DNA of 64,000 nucleotides from Promethearchaeota archaeon. GTDB taxonomy: Archaea > Asgardarchaeota > Lokiarchaeia > Sigyniarchaeales > SOKP01. Positions 53,704 through 63,404 of this stretch are shown here, in pieces. The notes beneath the pieces are model-generated. The model did not search any database, had not been told where the DNA came from, and saw only the letters and a list, made by a program, of their open reading frames with translations. The stretch spans positions 1-64,000 of the forward strand of contig JAHLWS010000042.1 of assembly GCA_019057795.1 (NCBI GenBank). Direction: 5' to 3'. Position numbers and translations under genes: made by a program. Numbering within the stretch: the stretch's first letter is position 1; every line of letters begins with the position of its first letter.

Positions 53704-54648
53704 TTGAACAAGAACTTAAAGAAAGGTTTAATTTTTGGGGTTATTGGGAATTTTTTTGTAGGTTTTCAACCAATAATTGCTAACAGCCGCCCAGCTGCGC
53801 TTGATGCTCATATTTTTGCCGTAATGACTTGTTTAGTAGAAGCAGTAATTTTCTTACCATTAATTCTTATAGAGAAAAAAGTGAATCTAGCGAAAAATAA
53901 TAATGCAAGTACTAGTCATAGCAATTCCATGATTAAAAACTGGAGAAAGAATATTTGGCTATTTCTTTTTATTGGAATAATTTTTGGTCTCAACCAACTT
54001 CTATTTTTTATAGGATATGAATTAGCTGGAGCAATTAATGGATCTCTTACTCAAAAAACAACAGTCTTTTTTAGTTTGATTTTTGGATTTCTAATTTTAA
54101 AAGAGCGGATAACTAAAGTACAAATAATATTTTCAACGATTTTATTTTTTGGGTTAATCCTTGCTATTTCGCAAGGATCGTTCAATCTCTTAACTTTTAG
54201 TATAGATATCTTGAGTGGTGTGTTGATTATGTTATTTATTACTTGTTTATGGATGTTTGGGCATTCAATTACTAAGCCGGTTTTCAATAGAAATGAAGCT
54301 ACTCCGACTCAGATGGTTTTTATTAGAAATATTTTAAGTGGGATTATTTTATTTTCTACCTATTTTTTATTCTTTCCTTTCGAAAACATTGGCCTATTAT
54401 TTGTTCCGATAAACCAATTCTATTACATCTCAATGGGCGCCGTTTATGGGGCGGGATTATACTGCTGGTATAAAACGCTCTCATATTTAGATGTTTCGAA
54501 AGCAACAATCCTTTTTTCGCCAACGCCCATTATTACTGCGATATTTGCTACGCTATTTTTAGGAGAACTGTTTACAATCTTTCATTTAATAGGCCTTGTT
54601 ATCATTATCGTATCGATCATTATAATTGTTAAGCAAAAAGAAGAATAA
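53704..54648 (+). CDS. EamA/DMT-family transporter (copy 2)
   Basis: A 314-residue ten-helix transporter. It matches copy 1 in LKKGLIFGVIGNFFVGFQPI, IANSRPAALDAHIFAVMTCL, ELAGAINGSLT and QMVFIRNILSGIILFSTYF. It differs in loops and the C-terminal tail, so the copies may take different substrates. It starts at TTG 53704 and is divergent from the UroD-family gene. Confidence 0.85.
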   Translation: MNKNLKKGLIFGVIGNFFVGFQPIIANSRPAALDAHIFAVMTCLVEAVIFLPLILIEKKVNLAKNNNASTSHSNSMIKNWRKNIWLFLFIGIIFGLNQLLFFIGYELAGAINGSLTQKTTVFFSLIFGFLILKERITKVQIIFSTILFFGLILAISQGSFNLLTFSIDILSGVLIMLFITCLWMFGHSITKPVFNRNEATPTQMVFIRNILSGIILFSTYFLFFPFENIGLLFVPINQFYYISMGAVYGAGLYCWYKTLSYLDVSKATILFSPTPIITAIFATLFLGELFTIFHLIGLVIIIVSIIIIVKQKEE

Positions 54649-54720
54649 ACCATAAATTATCAAACCTAATTTTTAGCAATAACAACATTTAAATCCCATA
54701 TCTTTTAAAGTTGTTACTTT

Positions 54721-54750
54721 ATATATTATAATATATTATCATATATTATA
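54721..54750. repeat. Three tandem 10-bp repeats upstream of the ABC exporter operon
   Basis: Units ATATATTATA, ATATATTATC and ATATATTATA lie end to end, 165 bases before the first ABC gene. A 10-bp period places the same face on one side of the helix. They are followed by a second AT block (about 54800-54860) that probably holds the promoter. Confidence 0.6.
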
Positions 54751-54914
54751 TTATTCCTCTGTTAGAATGTCAATTTATAAGAGAAAAACATTATTCATAA
54801 CATTTATATATTGAAGGAATATAGTATAATATAAAAATATATATAAATAAAAGATAGGATAAATTAAGATTATTACTAAAAATAATCAACATAAAACTTA
54901 AGAATCAATTAAAA

Positions 54915-55721
54915 ATGAAAGATAATATAACGATCTCTGTTCGAGATTTGAAAAAGTATTTTGGTGAGGTTAAAGCTGTTAATGGTATCTCTTTTGATGT
55001 AAAAAAGGGTGAGGTTTTCGGCCTTTTAGGGCCGAACGGAGCTGGGAAAACAACTACAATTAAACTTCTGTTAGGATTACTTGAACCTTTAGAAGGAACC
55101 ATCCGTATTTTTGGTTTAAATCCCGAGCGTGAAGTGGTTCGAATGAAAGAGAAAGTAGGCTATGTTTCAGAAGAGCCTTTTATATTTAAATCGCTCACGC
55201 CTAAAGATTTGTTTAATTTTATAGCATCTATTCGTAGGTTAGATGCAGAGGAGACCACAGAGCGGGTACAAAGGTATTTAGAAAGCTTAGGCGCTGTGGA
55301 GTATTATGAACACTTGATTGCTACATTATCACACGGAAACAAGCAAAAAATGCAAATTATTGCCTCTATACTTCATGAACCAGAGCTTTTAATTTTAGAC
55401 GAACCAATAGCCGGACTTGACGCTAAATCTGTTAAGGTAGTGAAAGAGATCTTAGATATGCATATTGAAAAGGGAGGTTCTGTACTGTTTTCAACCCATA
55501 TCATGGAAATCGCAGAAGATTTGTGCGATCGTATAGCAATAATGAACAGGGGTAAGTTAGTAGGACTTGGAACTATTGACGAGCTTAGACAACAAGCGGA
55601 CAAATTGGGTGCGAGTTTGGAAGATGTTTTTCTTAGATTAACTGAACAAGATTCTTCCGTCGAAGAAATTGTTAAGAAGCTAAGGGCATCATATAAGAAA
55701 AAAATCAAGGCGGCAGGTTAA
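54915..55721 (+). CDS. ABC transporter ATPase (copy 1)
   Basis: A 268-residue ABC ATPase of the exporter type. Walker A is GPNGAGKTTT, the signature is LSHGNKQKM, Walker B is LLILDEP, and the H-loop is STHIMEIAEDLCD. It pairs with the ABC-2-like permease that begins one base after its stop. A near copy lies at 58399-59193; blocks such as KSLTPKDLFNFIASIRRLDA and QQADKLGASLEDVFLRLTEQ are identical in both. Confidence 0.92.
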   Translation: MKDNITISVRDLKKYFGEVKAVNGISFDVKKGEVFGLLGPNGAGKTTTIKLLLGLLEPLEGTIRIFGLNPEREVVRMKEKVGYVSEEPFIFKSLTPKDLFNFIASIRRLDAEETTERVQRYLESLGAVEYYEHLIATLSHGNKQKMQIIASILHEPELLILDEPIAGLDAKSVKVVKEILDMHIEKGGSVLFSTHIMEIAEDLCDRIAIMNRGKLVGLGTIDELRQQADKLGASLEDVFLRLTEQDSSVEEIVKKLRASYKKKIKAAG

Positions 55722-55722
55722 A

Positions 55723-58362
55723 ATGAAAGATAAGAAGAAAACAAGCTGTTTCTCACTTTCAAAATTCACTAATTACGAGATGATTATGGATTCTATGTTT
55801 GCTTCTTCTGGCGCTCATCAAGCTAAAGTACTTGAAAAGTTTGAGAAAAATAATAAATATATAAAAAATCAATCGATTGTGTTAAAGTTTGTTTCTGCTT
55901 TAGTTATGATGTTCATGCCATTTCTTTCAATCATTTTATATATTGAAATTACCGAGGGTATTTATCCTTCATACCCTATAGAAGGACAAATCTTTCTCTA
56001 TAGTTTTTTTATGTGGATATTTTTAACGATATCGATCCTTTATATCTTTCTTTTTGGGTTGTTTACTACTAGTTCTTTAATGTCAGGAAACTCCTTCAAA
56101 TGGTTACAAACCTTACCAATATCTCGAAATGATTTAAAAAAATTAGGATTTATGACATTATTACGAAATTTAATTGCCCCGATAATTGTAATGACTTTTG
56201 CTCTTCCAATTGTTTTACTTATAGTAACTCAGAGTTTTCTAACTTTTATTTTAAGCGTTATATCATCATTCTTCATTACAATTTTAGGTGTAAGTATTCT
56301 GATTATTGTTGCAGAGAGATTTAGCCGAATTTTTTCTGAATCAAACCGAAATTCAAAAAAAGCAAATACTTTAAGAATTGTCTCTTTGATGGGGTTTTTT
56401 TTTGTAGCTTTTGGCTCAAGTTTTGTTTTACAATTTGGAATGAATTCTATAGTAAATCTTATTGATGATTTTAGCACAAATCCTCCCTCAATGGATTTAA
56501 ATATTTTATTGAGTTTTATTCCATTACCGTTTGCGCCTGGCTATTTAGTTGGTTTAAGTTTAACGACTGAACAAGTTCCTCTCATTTTATGGATATCAAG
56601 TTTAATAGGAATGGCAATTCTAGCAGTAATCGCTTTTCTTTTTTATAAAGTAGCTATAAAATCTTTAAATAGCGTAGCCACTATTGATTATAATTATGCT
56701 AAGATAAAAAAGGAATCTAAAACAATAACAAAACCTATTGAAATTGAAATTAAAACGATGTCTCCCGTCAAATCTTATATTCGTAAGGATTTAATATCTT
56801 CAACGCGTGATTATCAATCTTTAATTTTTATTCTTATGCCTCTTCTCTATCCTATAATTATGATTATTTCGATGCAAGCTCCAATAACTAGAGACGTATC
56901 ATCAACCTTTAGTATTATGATATTATGGGCAATTATTATGATGGTTAGTCAATTTATACCACTTATGCTTGTTGGAGGATTATTAACTCTTGAGGAATCA
57001 GGTTCGTCTACTCTTGCATCATTACCTCTTTTACCACGCGATCAAGCTAAAGGCAAATTAATATTAATGTTAATTATCCAAGGAATTTCATTAATTTTAA
57101 TGGCTACACTTCTAACAATTCTAACTCAATCGATTATTGTTCTAATCCTATTTCTAAGCTGTTTACCAATTGTTTGGATGTTTCTACTATTTGTATTCGA
57201 AATGAAGATTCGATTATTCGGTACAATGAAATACAAATATGTTCTTGAGGAAGTAAATAAAAAACATAAATTAGAGAAATGGCTTTTGATGATTGGTGCT
57301 GATTTAGCCATATGCATATTTATATTAATTATCGGTTTTACATTATTCGTTAGTGTAGGGATTACAACTTCAATAATAGCGTTGTTTTTCATAGGATTAG
57401 TTGGGTTATCAATGGTTATCTATATTTTTTCAAAAATGTTCCCTAAGGCTGACAAATTACCATTATTTGAAACACGAGGCTTGTTAAGAAATAAACCGAT
57501 TCTAGGGGGATTAGTGGTATTAGTATTATTTATAATTTTTCCAATTCTCGCAAGCTTAATTAAGATTATTTTTCTCCCGTTTTTATTAACGTTGCCATAT
57601 GTGGGAATATTATTTGTTGAATTTCTTCTCATAGAGGGGTTTCTATTACTCTTATTTCTTTTAGTAGTTCCAAAGGGGTTGAAATTACCTTGTAGAGATG
57701 AGACGCTTAGTGATTATAGTAGAACAATCGGATTAACTAAGATTAAACCTTTAGGCCGAAATCTCCTTATTGGATTAGGTTCTTTTGCAATTTTTGGCAT
57801 TGTTGTATGGATTGGCGCTAATCTTTTAGGACATTATTATTGGGCCCCTGAATTCTTATTTAGAGTTCCAAACCCTTTGATTCCGGGAATTGCTAGTTTT
57901 GGTTGGTTTATTTGGATTTTTATGATTAGACCAGGATTATGGGAAGAAGTAGCTTTCCGAGGTGTTATTTTACCCCTCCTTTCAAGAAAATATAAGCAAA
58001 TAATATCGATTCTAATAAGTGGCGTAATTTTTGGATTAGCATATGCATTTAATATTATAAATGTTTTATTATCAGGAGGAGATCCCTTATTCGTAATATT
58101 TCAAGTCATATACACGACTTTACTTGGTTTTTCGATGGGATATATGTATATAAAAACTAAAAGTCTGCTTCCATCTATCATATATCATTACTTAATTGAT
58201 ACAGTCGGTCTAATCTTGATAAACTCTCAAATGGAGAATATGTTTATTGTAGGAATATATTTAATCGTGTTTGTCGGCGTAATTCCAACATTTTTAAATA
58301 TTCTCTTTATAAAATTCCTTTTTAGGAAAGAGAGAAAAAAAGATTTACTAATTAATAAATAA
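55723..58362 (+). CDS. ABC-2-like permease fused to a CPBP-family domain (copy 1, altered active site)
   Basis: An 879-residue membrane protein. Residues ~1-620 have about 14 helices in two ABC-2-like halves, with LPISRNDLKKLGFMTLLRNL and LPLLPRDQAKGKLILM in matching loops. The last ~190 residues form a CPBP (CAAX-protease and bacteriocin-processing) intramembrane domain. Its motif 1 is EEVAFRG near 741 and motif 3 is HYLID near 822. Motif 2, normally Phe-x-x-x-His, reads FGLAY near 770, so the catalytic His is lost and this copy may not cleave. It starts one base after its ATPase. The cargo is unknown; a peptide or lipid exporter is plausible. Confidence 0.8.
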   Translation: MKDKKKTSCFSLSKFTNYEMIMDSMFASSGAHQAKVLEKFEKNNKYIKNQSIVLKFVSALVMMFMPFLSIILYIEITEGIYPSYPIEGQIFLYSFFMWIFLTISILYIFLFGLFTTSSLMSGNSFKWLQTLPISRNDLKKLGFMTLLRNLIAPIIVMTFALPIVLLIVTQSFLTFILSVISSFFITILGVSILIIVAERFSRIFSESNRNSKKANTLRIVSLMGFFFVAFGSSFVLQFGMNSIVNLIDDFSTNPPSMDLNILLSFIPLPFAPGYLVGLSLTTEQVPLILWISSLIGMAILAVIAFLFYKVAIKSLNSVATIDYNYAKIKKESKTITKPIEIEIKTMSPVKSYIRKDLISSTRDYQSLIFILMPLLYPIIMIISMQAPITRDVSSTFSIMILWAIIMMVSQFIPLMLVGGLLTLEESGSSTLASLPLLPRDQAKGKLILMLIIQGISLILMATLLTILTQSIIVLILFLSCLPIVWMFLLFVFEMKIRLFGTMKYKYVLEEVNKKHKLEKWLLMIGADLAICIFILIIGFTLFVSVGITTSIIALFFIGLVGLSMVIYIFSKMFPKADKLPLFETRGLLRNKPILGGLVVLVLFIIFPILASLIKIIFLPFLLTLPYVGILFVEFLLIEGFLLLLFLLVVPKGLKLPCRDETLSDYSRTIGLTKIKPLGRNLLIGLGSFAIFGIVVWIGANLLGHYYWAPEFLFRVPNPLIPGIASFGWFIWIFMIRPGLWEEVAFRGVILPLLSRKYKQIISILISGVIFGLAYAFNIINVLLSGGDPLFVIFQVIYTTLLGFSMGYMYIKTKSLLPSIIYHYLIDTVGLILINSQMENMFIVGIYLIVFVGVIPTFLNILFIKFLFRKERKKDLLINK

Positions 58363-58398
58363 TAATAATGTTGAAAAATATTGTTAGAGTGATAAAGA

Positions 58399-59193
58399 AT
58401 GAAAGATAATGTAATGATTTCAATTAGCGGATTGAAAAAGTTTTTTGGGGATGTTAAAGCAGTAAATGGAATATCCTTTGACGTAAAAAAGGGTGAAGTT
58501 TTCGGTCTCTTAGGGCCGAACGGAGCGGGTAAAACTACTACTTTAAAATTGTTATTAGGGTTATTAGAGCCCAACGAAGGAAATATAACTATAATGGGCT
58601 TAAATCCAGAAACAGACGAGGTTCAAATTAAGAGCCGAGTAGGTTACGTATCAGAAGAGCCATTAATCTTCAAATCGCTCACGCCTAAAGATTTGTTTAA
58701 TTTTATAGCTTCTATTCGTAGATTAGACGCAGAGGAAGCCACAGAGCGAGCAAAAGAGTATCTGGAAAGTTTGGGAGCCCTGGAATATTATGAACAATTA
58801 GTAGCAACTTTATCCCACGGGAATAAGCAAAAAATTCAAATTGTTTCGGCGATTCTTCACGACCCAGATTTACTAATCTTAGACGAGCCTTTGGCAGGAC
58901 TTGACGCGAAGTCCGTAAGAGTTGTTAAAGAGATATTGGATATACATATTGAGAAAGGAGGCTCCGTTCTTTTTTCTACCCATATCATGGAAATAGCAGA
59001 AGATTTATGTAACCGAATTGCAATAATGAACAAGGGTAAATTGGTTGGAATCGGAACGATGGACGAACTTCGACAACAAGCCGACAAGTTAGGAGCGAGT
59101 TTAGAAGATGTTTTCTTAAGATTGACAGAACAAGATACGAGCGTCAACGAAATTGTTAAAAAATTGCGAAAATCTTTCAAAGCTAAGAAATAA
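58399..59193 (+). CDS. ABC transporter ATPase (copy 2)
   Basis: A 264-residue paralogue of the ATPase at 54915. Walker A GPNGAGKTTT, signature LSHGNKQKI, Walker B LLILDEP and H-loop STHIMEIAEDLCN are intact. It belongs to the second ATPase-permease pair of a tandem duplication. Its permease starts 14 bases after its stop, with AAGGAG upstream. Confidence 0.92.
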   Translation: MKDNVMISISGLKKFFGDVKAVNGISFDVKKGEVFGLLGPNGAGKTTTLKLLLGLLEPNEGNITIMGLNPETDEVQIKSRVGYVSEEPLIFKSLTPKDLFNFIASIRRLDAEEATERAKEYLESLGALEYYEQLVATLSHGNKQKIQIVSAILHDPDLLILDEPLAGLDAKSVRVVKEILDIHIEKGGSVLFSTHIMEIAEDLCNRIAIMNKGKLVGIGTMDELRQQADKLGASLEDVFLRLTEQDTSVNEIVKKLRKSFKAKK

Positions 59194-59207
59194 GGAGATT
59201 CATTTAT

Positions 59208-61832
59208 ATGACAGAAAAAGATTTAACGCTATATAAACTGGCTAAATTCACTAATTTAGAGATCACGATGGAGGGGCAGGTTCAATCTTCTGGAGCGAAC
59301 CAAGCCCGCCTTATGGAGAAATACAAAAAAAATAAAAGTTCTATTAAACAACAAGTTATTGCTATAAAAATAATATTTGCCTTAATGCTTTTATTCATCT
59401 CTTTTTTACCAATAAGTACTTATTTAGAAGCTAAAGACGCTCTTGGTAATCCTCTAATTTCTGCAGATTCGGTCTTAATCCCCGGAAGTATTCTTTTTGG
59501 AGCATTTTTTATTATGCAATTATTATTTTTAACAATGTTGGGGATGTTCAGTATTGCGGCCATGATGTCCGGAGAGGCTTTTAGGTGGTACGAGACCCTA
59601 CCCATCTCTAAGGATAAATTAAGGAAATTAGGATTTATGACGGTTTTTCGCAATTTAGATGTCGGACTTATAACTATGACTCTTGCTTTTCCAGTCGTAA
59701 TGTTCATCATTTCACTAAATATAATATTGGCTTTAATTGCTGCATTTGTTTCTATAATTAACGTTATGTTTTCTTTTAGCGTATTGGTTTTAATATCAGA
59801 AAGGATTAGCCGCGTATTAAAGGTTAGCGAAGCAGGTTCTAAGAAGGCGACACTTATCCGTATATTTACTATGTTGAGTTATATGATAGTAATATTTTCC
59901 GCTACTTTTTTTATTCAAGGGATAATAAGTGCTTCGAGAGAATTTTTTTATTTAAGTGCTTCACTTGAAATTCCATTTTTAGTAAAAATCTTTATGAGTT
60001 TAATCCCGTTTCCTTTTGCACCAGGTTATTTATTAACATTGGCTCTTGAACCAACGAGTTTTCCTGCTATTTTTTGGATTACTACTATTTTAGGAGTTGT
60101 GCTCTCCATATTATTAACCCGATTCGTCTATAAAAGAGCGTTAAAGGCAATGTGGATAGTTACTTCTTCAGCCGCACTTGAAACAAAACAAAAGACTACT
60201 TCCAAAAAAAAACCTGAAAAAGAAATAGAAGTGCTTATTATATCACGAACCCCAATAAAAGCTTATATCCGTAAGGATTTATCTACTACAACAAGAGATT
60301 TTCAGACATTTATGTTTGTAATTATGCCTTTCATCCTCCCTTTTATGACATTAATTCCCATTTTGACGAGTGTAAGCGGAATAGGTGCTTCTTATTATGA
60401 AGACTATATTGTAATTTGGGCTTTTCTAACTATGTACCAACCCATGATTTCAATGATGCTTACTTCAGGGTTTTTAAATATGGAAGATACTGGGGCGGCA
60501 ATACTTTCTTCTTTACCAATTAATCCTCGCGACCAAGCTAAAGCGAAATTGTTTTTAGTGGGTTCAATTCAGACGATCTCTTATTTCCTACCGATTTTTC
60601 TGTTTATTGGAAATCCCGAATTTTTAAACTATTTGCTGTCGTTTATTGCGTGGTATCCAGTAGTATTGACATTGCTATTATCCATGTTCCAATTGAAAAT
60701 TCGATTTTTTGGGAGAATGAAATATAAATTTGTTGTAGAGGAAGTTGCTCCAGAAAAAAAAGTAGTTAAATGGACTATATTGATAGTTGGTTTATATTTG
60801 ATTTACTTAGCATTTAACTTCTTAGGGGGTATTTTATTAATGTTTTACGGTGCCAATGTGATGTTTTTAGTAACTTTTATTGCGGGCTTGTTCTCTTTCG
60901 GTATTTTACTTCTTTCATTTAATAGCATGTTTCCAAAAGTACCAGGAAAGAAGAAAATGATAAGTATAAGGGAAAGCTTCAGAAAATACCCTATCTTTGG
61001 TACATTAATTCTATTATTATTATATGCGGGATTCTTATTTTTACCAGCACTTATTGAATTACCTTTAATCTTTATCTTGGAATTTATCCCCTTCATTGCT
61101 TTATTATTTATTGATTTCTTCGTTTCTTTTGGAGTAATGGCATTATTTTGGTTATTAGTTGTTCCACGTTCATTAGATCTTCCAGAGGGAAAACAGTCTC
61201 TAAAAGAATATGTAAAAACCATTGGGTTGAAATTTGATAATAAAATAGTTCGCAATATACTGCTTGGAATTGGATGTTCAATAATATTTTTCATTAGTAC
61301 TTTTATTACAGGGAATTTTTTCGGGAATTATACCTTTGATTTAGATGTGATTTTTGGAACTCCTGGTTCTAGTATTGCGTTATTTGGATGGTTTTTCCTT
61401 ATTATAATGTTGATTCCCGGGATATGGGAAGAAGTAGCATTTAGGGGTGTAATCACTAAATTAAATTTAAGGAGATATTCTCAAAGAACAACATGGATAA
61501 TAGTATCCATATTATTTGGATTATTTCATTTTGTCAATTTATTAGTTGGGAGATATTTGGTTCTAACAATTTTACAAGTAATATATGCGGCTCTATTAGG
61601 GTTTCTCTTCGGATACATGTTTATCAAAACTAAAAGTTTAATACCTAGCATTATTGCGCACTATCTCATAGATTCTGTTGGACAACTATTTTTGTTTACG
61701 AGTTTTGAGAATATTACTCAACTAATTTTATTTGCAGTAATAGGTGTCGGAATTATCCCTACTGTTTTTGGTATGTTGTTAATTAAATTAGTTGTTAGAG
61801 ACAAAGACGAGAGATTTGATTTAATAAACTAA
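59208..61832 (+). CDS. ABC-2-like permease fused to a CPBP-family glutamic protease domain (copy 2)
   Basis: An 874-residue paralogue of copy 1. The same loops appear (LPISKDKLRKLGFMTVFRNL, LPINPRDQAKAKLFLV). In the C-terminal CPBP domain all three motifs are complete: EEVAFRG near 740, FGLFH near 770 and HYLID near 820. This copy could therefore be an active intramembrane protease. The fusion links transport with cleavage, for example of a prenylated or leader-bearing peptide. No small peptide gene was seen next to it. The next gene converges, 12 bases away. Confidence 0.8.
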   Translation: MTEKDLTLYKLAKFTNLEITMEGQVQSSGANQARLMEKYKKNKSSIKQQVIAIKIIFALMLLFISFLPISTYLEAKDALGNPLISADSVLIPGSILFGAFFIMQLLFLTMLGMFSIAAMMSGEAFRWYETLPISKDKLRKLGFMTVFRNLDVGLITMTLAFPVVMFIISLNIILALIAAFVSIINVMFSFSVLVLISERISRVLKVSEAGSKKATLIRIFTMLSYMIVIFSATFFIQGIISASREFFYLSASLEIPFLVKIFMSLIPFPFAPGYLLTLALEPTSFPAIFWITTILGVVLSILLTRFVYKRALKAMWIVTSSAALETKQKTTSKKKPEKEIEVLIISRTPIKAYIRKDLSTTTRDFQTFMFVIMPFILPFMTLIPILTSVSGIGASYYEDYIVIWAFLTMYQPMISMMLTSGFLNMEDTGAAILSSLPINPRDQAKAKLFLVGSIQTISYFLPIFLFIGNPEFLNYLLSFIAWYPVVLTLLLSMFQLKIRFFGRMKYKFVVEEVAPEKKVVKWTILIVGLYLIYLAFNFLGGILLMFYGANVMFLVTFIAGLFSFGILLLSFNSMFPKVPGKKKMISIRESFRKYPIFGTLILLLLYAGFLFLPALIELPLIFILEFIPFIALLFIDFFVSFGVMALFWLLVVPRSLDLPEGKQSLKEYVKTIGLKFDNKIVRNILLGIGCSIIFFISTFITGNFFGNYTFDLDVIFGTPGSSIALFGWFFLIIMLIPGIWEEVAFRGVITKLNLRRYSQRTTWIIVSILFGLFHFVNLLVGRYLVLTILQVIYAALLGFLFGYMFIKTKSLIPSIIAHYLIDSVGQLFLFTSFENITQLILFAVIGVGIIPTVFGMLLIKLVVRDKDERFDLIN

Positions 61833-61844
61833 ATTTTTTTTCTT

Positions 61845-63143
61845 TTACAACTTTTTTTTAGATCCGCCAATAATGTAGGAAATACAAATCTTTAAAACAT
61901 TCTCAAGAGCTCCTTTTTCAATTTTATCCAAAGTATCTGTAGGTTGGTGGTAAAATCCAAGCATTTTTTTTAAATCCATGGCAGAAATATTAGCAGCTTT
62001 AATCTTTGCTTTTGAGAATGCTGTAGCATCTGTGCCACCAGTAATTTGGCCAAATAATTTTTCTAACTTATTTGATCCTCCTAATCCAGATGTTTGAAGC
62101 TTAATTTCGGAATTTTTAGCGGCGCTTATTATTTTTTTAACAACAACATCGGAATGTTTTGTGCGAGTTGTTGGTTCAAAATCTATGATAGAAATATTGT
62201 CTTTGCTTTGTATTGCGTCCATATTAACACATTCTGCGTCGAACTTTACTAATTCGTCGTAATGTTCTTTAACATATCTATAAGCGCCCCTTAAACCAGC
62301 TTCTTCGCAACCAAAAGATACCAATCTAATTTCTGTGTTTTTTAGTATAATTTCTTTATGATTTTTTAGGTATTTTCCAATAGCTAATACGATTGATACG
62401 GCACTTAAATTATCAACAGCCCCGGGTACTTTATTAGCCTTTTTTCCAAACGATACGAAGAAGAATAAACCAATAAAAGCTGGGGTTCCTATTAAAAACA
62501 GGCTCAATACAAAAATAAAAAAGATTTCATAGAAAAATAAACCCATTAAGGTTAATAGTAATATAACTGTTGAAACTATCAACCACAAGAACATAATACC
62601 TAAGCCTAAAAAGATAATAATGGGATAACCTATTTTTAAATGAGTTAATAAATTAAATTCAAGCGCACTATCGTGATGGCCAGAGAAGATCACGATTTTT
62701 TTTAATTCTTCCTTAGGGTAAATTTTTCCAATAACATTTTGTGATTCTCTTGATTTAAATAATGGATCAATGAATTCTCGATAATTAAAAAATTCATTCC
62801 ATATGATTAAAAACGCAATTATGTTTAAGCCAAACGATAAAAATGTCATTACATAACTCCAATAATTTATTAAATTAAGCGGTATCAGAAAAAAGGTTAG
62901 AAATGACATAACAACTAAAATAAGGTTAACCTTTATAAATCCTAAGAACGCACGAGGATTACACGAGAAGGGTTCTATTACCGTCTTATCACAGACAGAT
63001 GCTAATTCCTCTTTTATTATTTCTGCACTTTGAGCCTCTTGAGGGCTACAAGGCATTCTTGGACCGCACTCTTCGATAATTCTTTGGATTATTTCATACA
63101 TGTATTTTGAATCTTTGCTTGAGATTTCAATCATTAATATCAC
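61845..63143 (-). CDS. Membrane-embedded M28-family metallopeptidase
   Basis: A 432-residue protein. Zinc-ligand motifs of M28 aminopeptidases are visible: SGHHDSALEF (about 152-161), GAVDNLSAVSIVLAIG (Asp bridging the two metals), FGCEEAGLRGAYRY (Glu-Glu) and a final His in MLGFYHQPTDTLDKI. Four to five hydrophobic helices are inserted, two after residue ~68 and two or three at ~170-235. The catalytic parts therefore lie next to the membrane. It may trim exported or membrane peptides, which makes its position beside the ABC-CPBP genes suggestive. They are convergent, however, and not in one operon. Confidence 0.82.
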   Translation of the reverse strand: MILMIEISSKDSKYMYEIIQRIIEECGPRMPCSPQEAQSAEIIKEELASVCDKTVIEPFSCNPRAFLGFIKVNLILVVMSFLTFFLIPLNLINYWSYVMTFLSFGLNIIAFLIIWNEFFNYREFIDPLFKSRESQNVIGKIYPKEELKKIVIFSGHHDSALEFNLLTHLKIGYPIIIFLGLGIMFLWLIVSTVILLLTLMGLFFYEIFFIFVLSLFLIGTPAFIGLFFFVSFGKKANKVPGAVDNLSAVSIVLAIGKYLKNHKEIILKNTEIRLVSFGCEEAGLRGAYRYVKEHYDELVKFDAECVNMDAIQSKDNISIIDFEPTTRTKHSDVVVKKIISAAKNSEIKLQTSGLGGSNKLEKLFGQITGGTDATAFSKAKIKAANISAMDLKKMLGFYHQPTDTLDKIEKGALENVLKICISYIIGGSKKKL

Positions 63144-63404
63144 TAGTTAATTGGTTTTGAAATTGTTTTAAAAAATTTATTATATAATTTTAGACGAATT
63201 TAAAAATTGTATTTGATATTTAAAGTGTATTTAAAATTTAATTTCTATTTTTAACAAATAAAATTAACAAAATGTTAAAATTTTTTAATGAAAACTTTTA
63301 CTAGTATTTTTGTCTAAAACAATATCAAAATATTATATGAATATAAATTTGTTTTACTATAATTTTTATGTAAGCTGAAAAACTAATCGGAATTTAGTGA
63401 TTGA

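Noticed and set aside
54649..54914. CRISPR array or origin in the AT-rich repeats upstream of the ABC operon
   Set aside because: Repeats are 10 bp, contiguous and only three in number, without spacers. No cas, cdc6 or origin-recognition boxes were seen.
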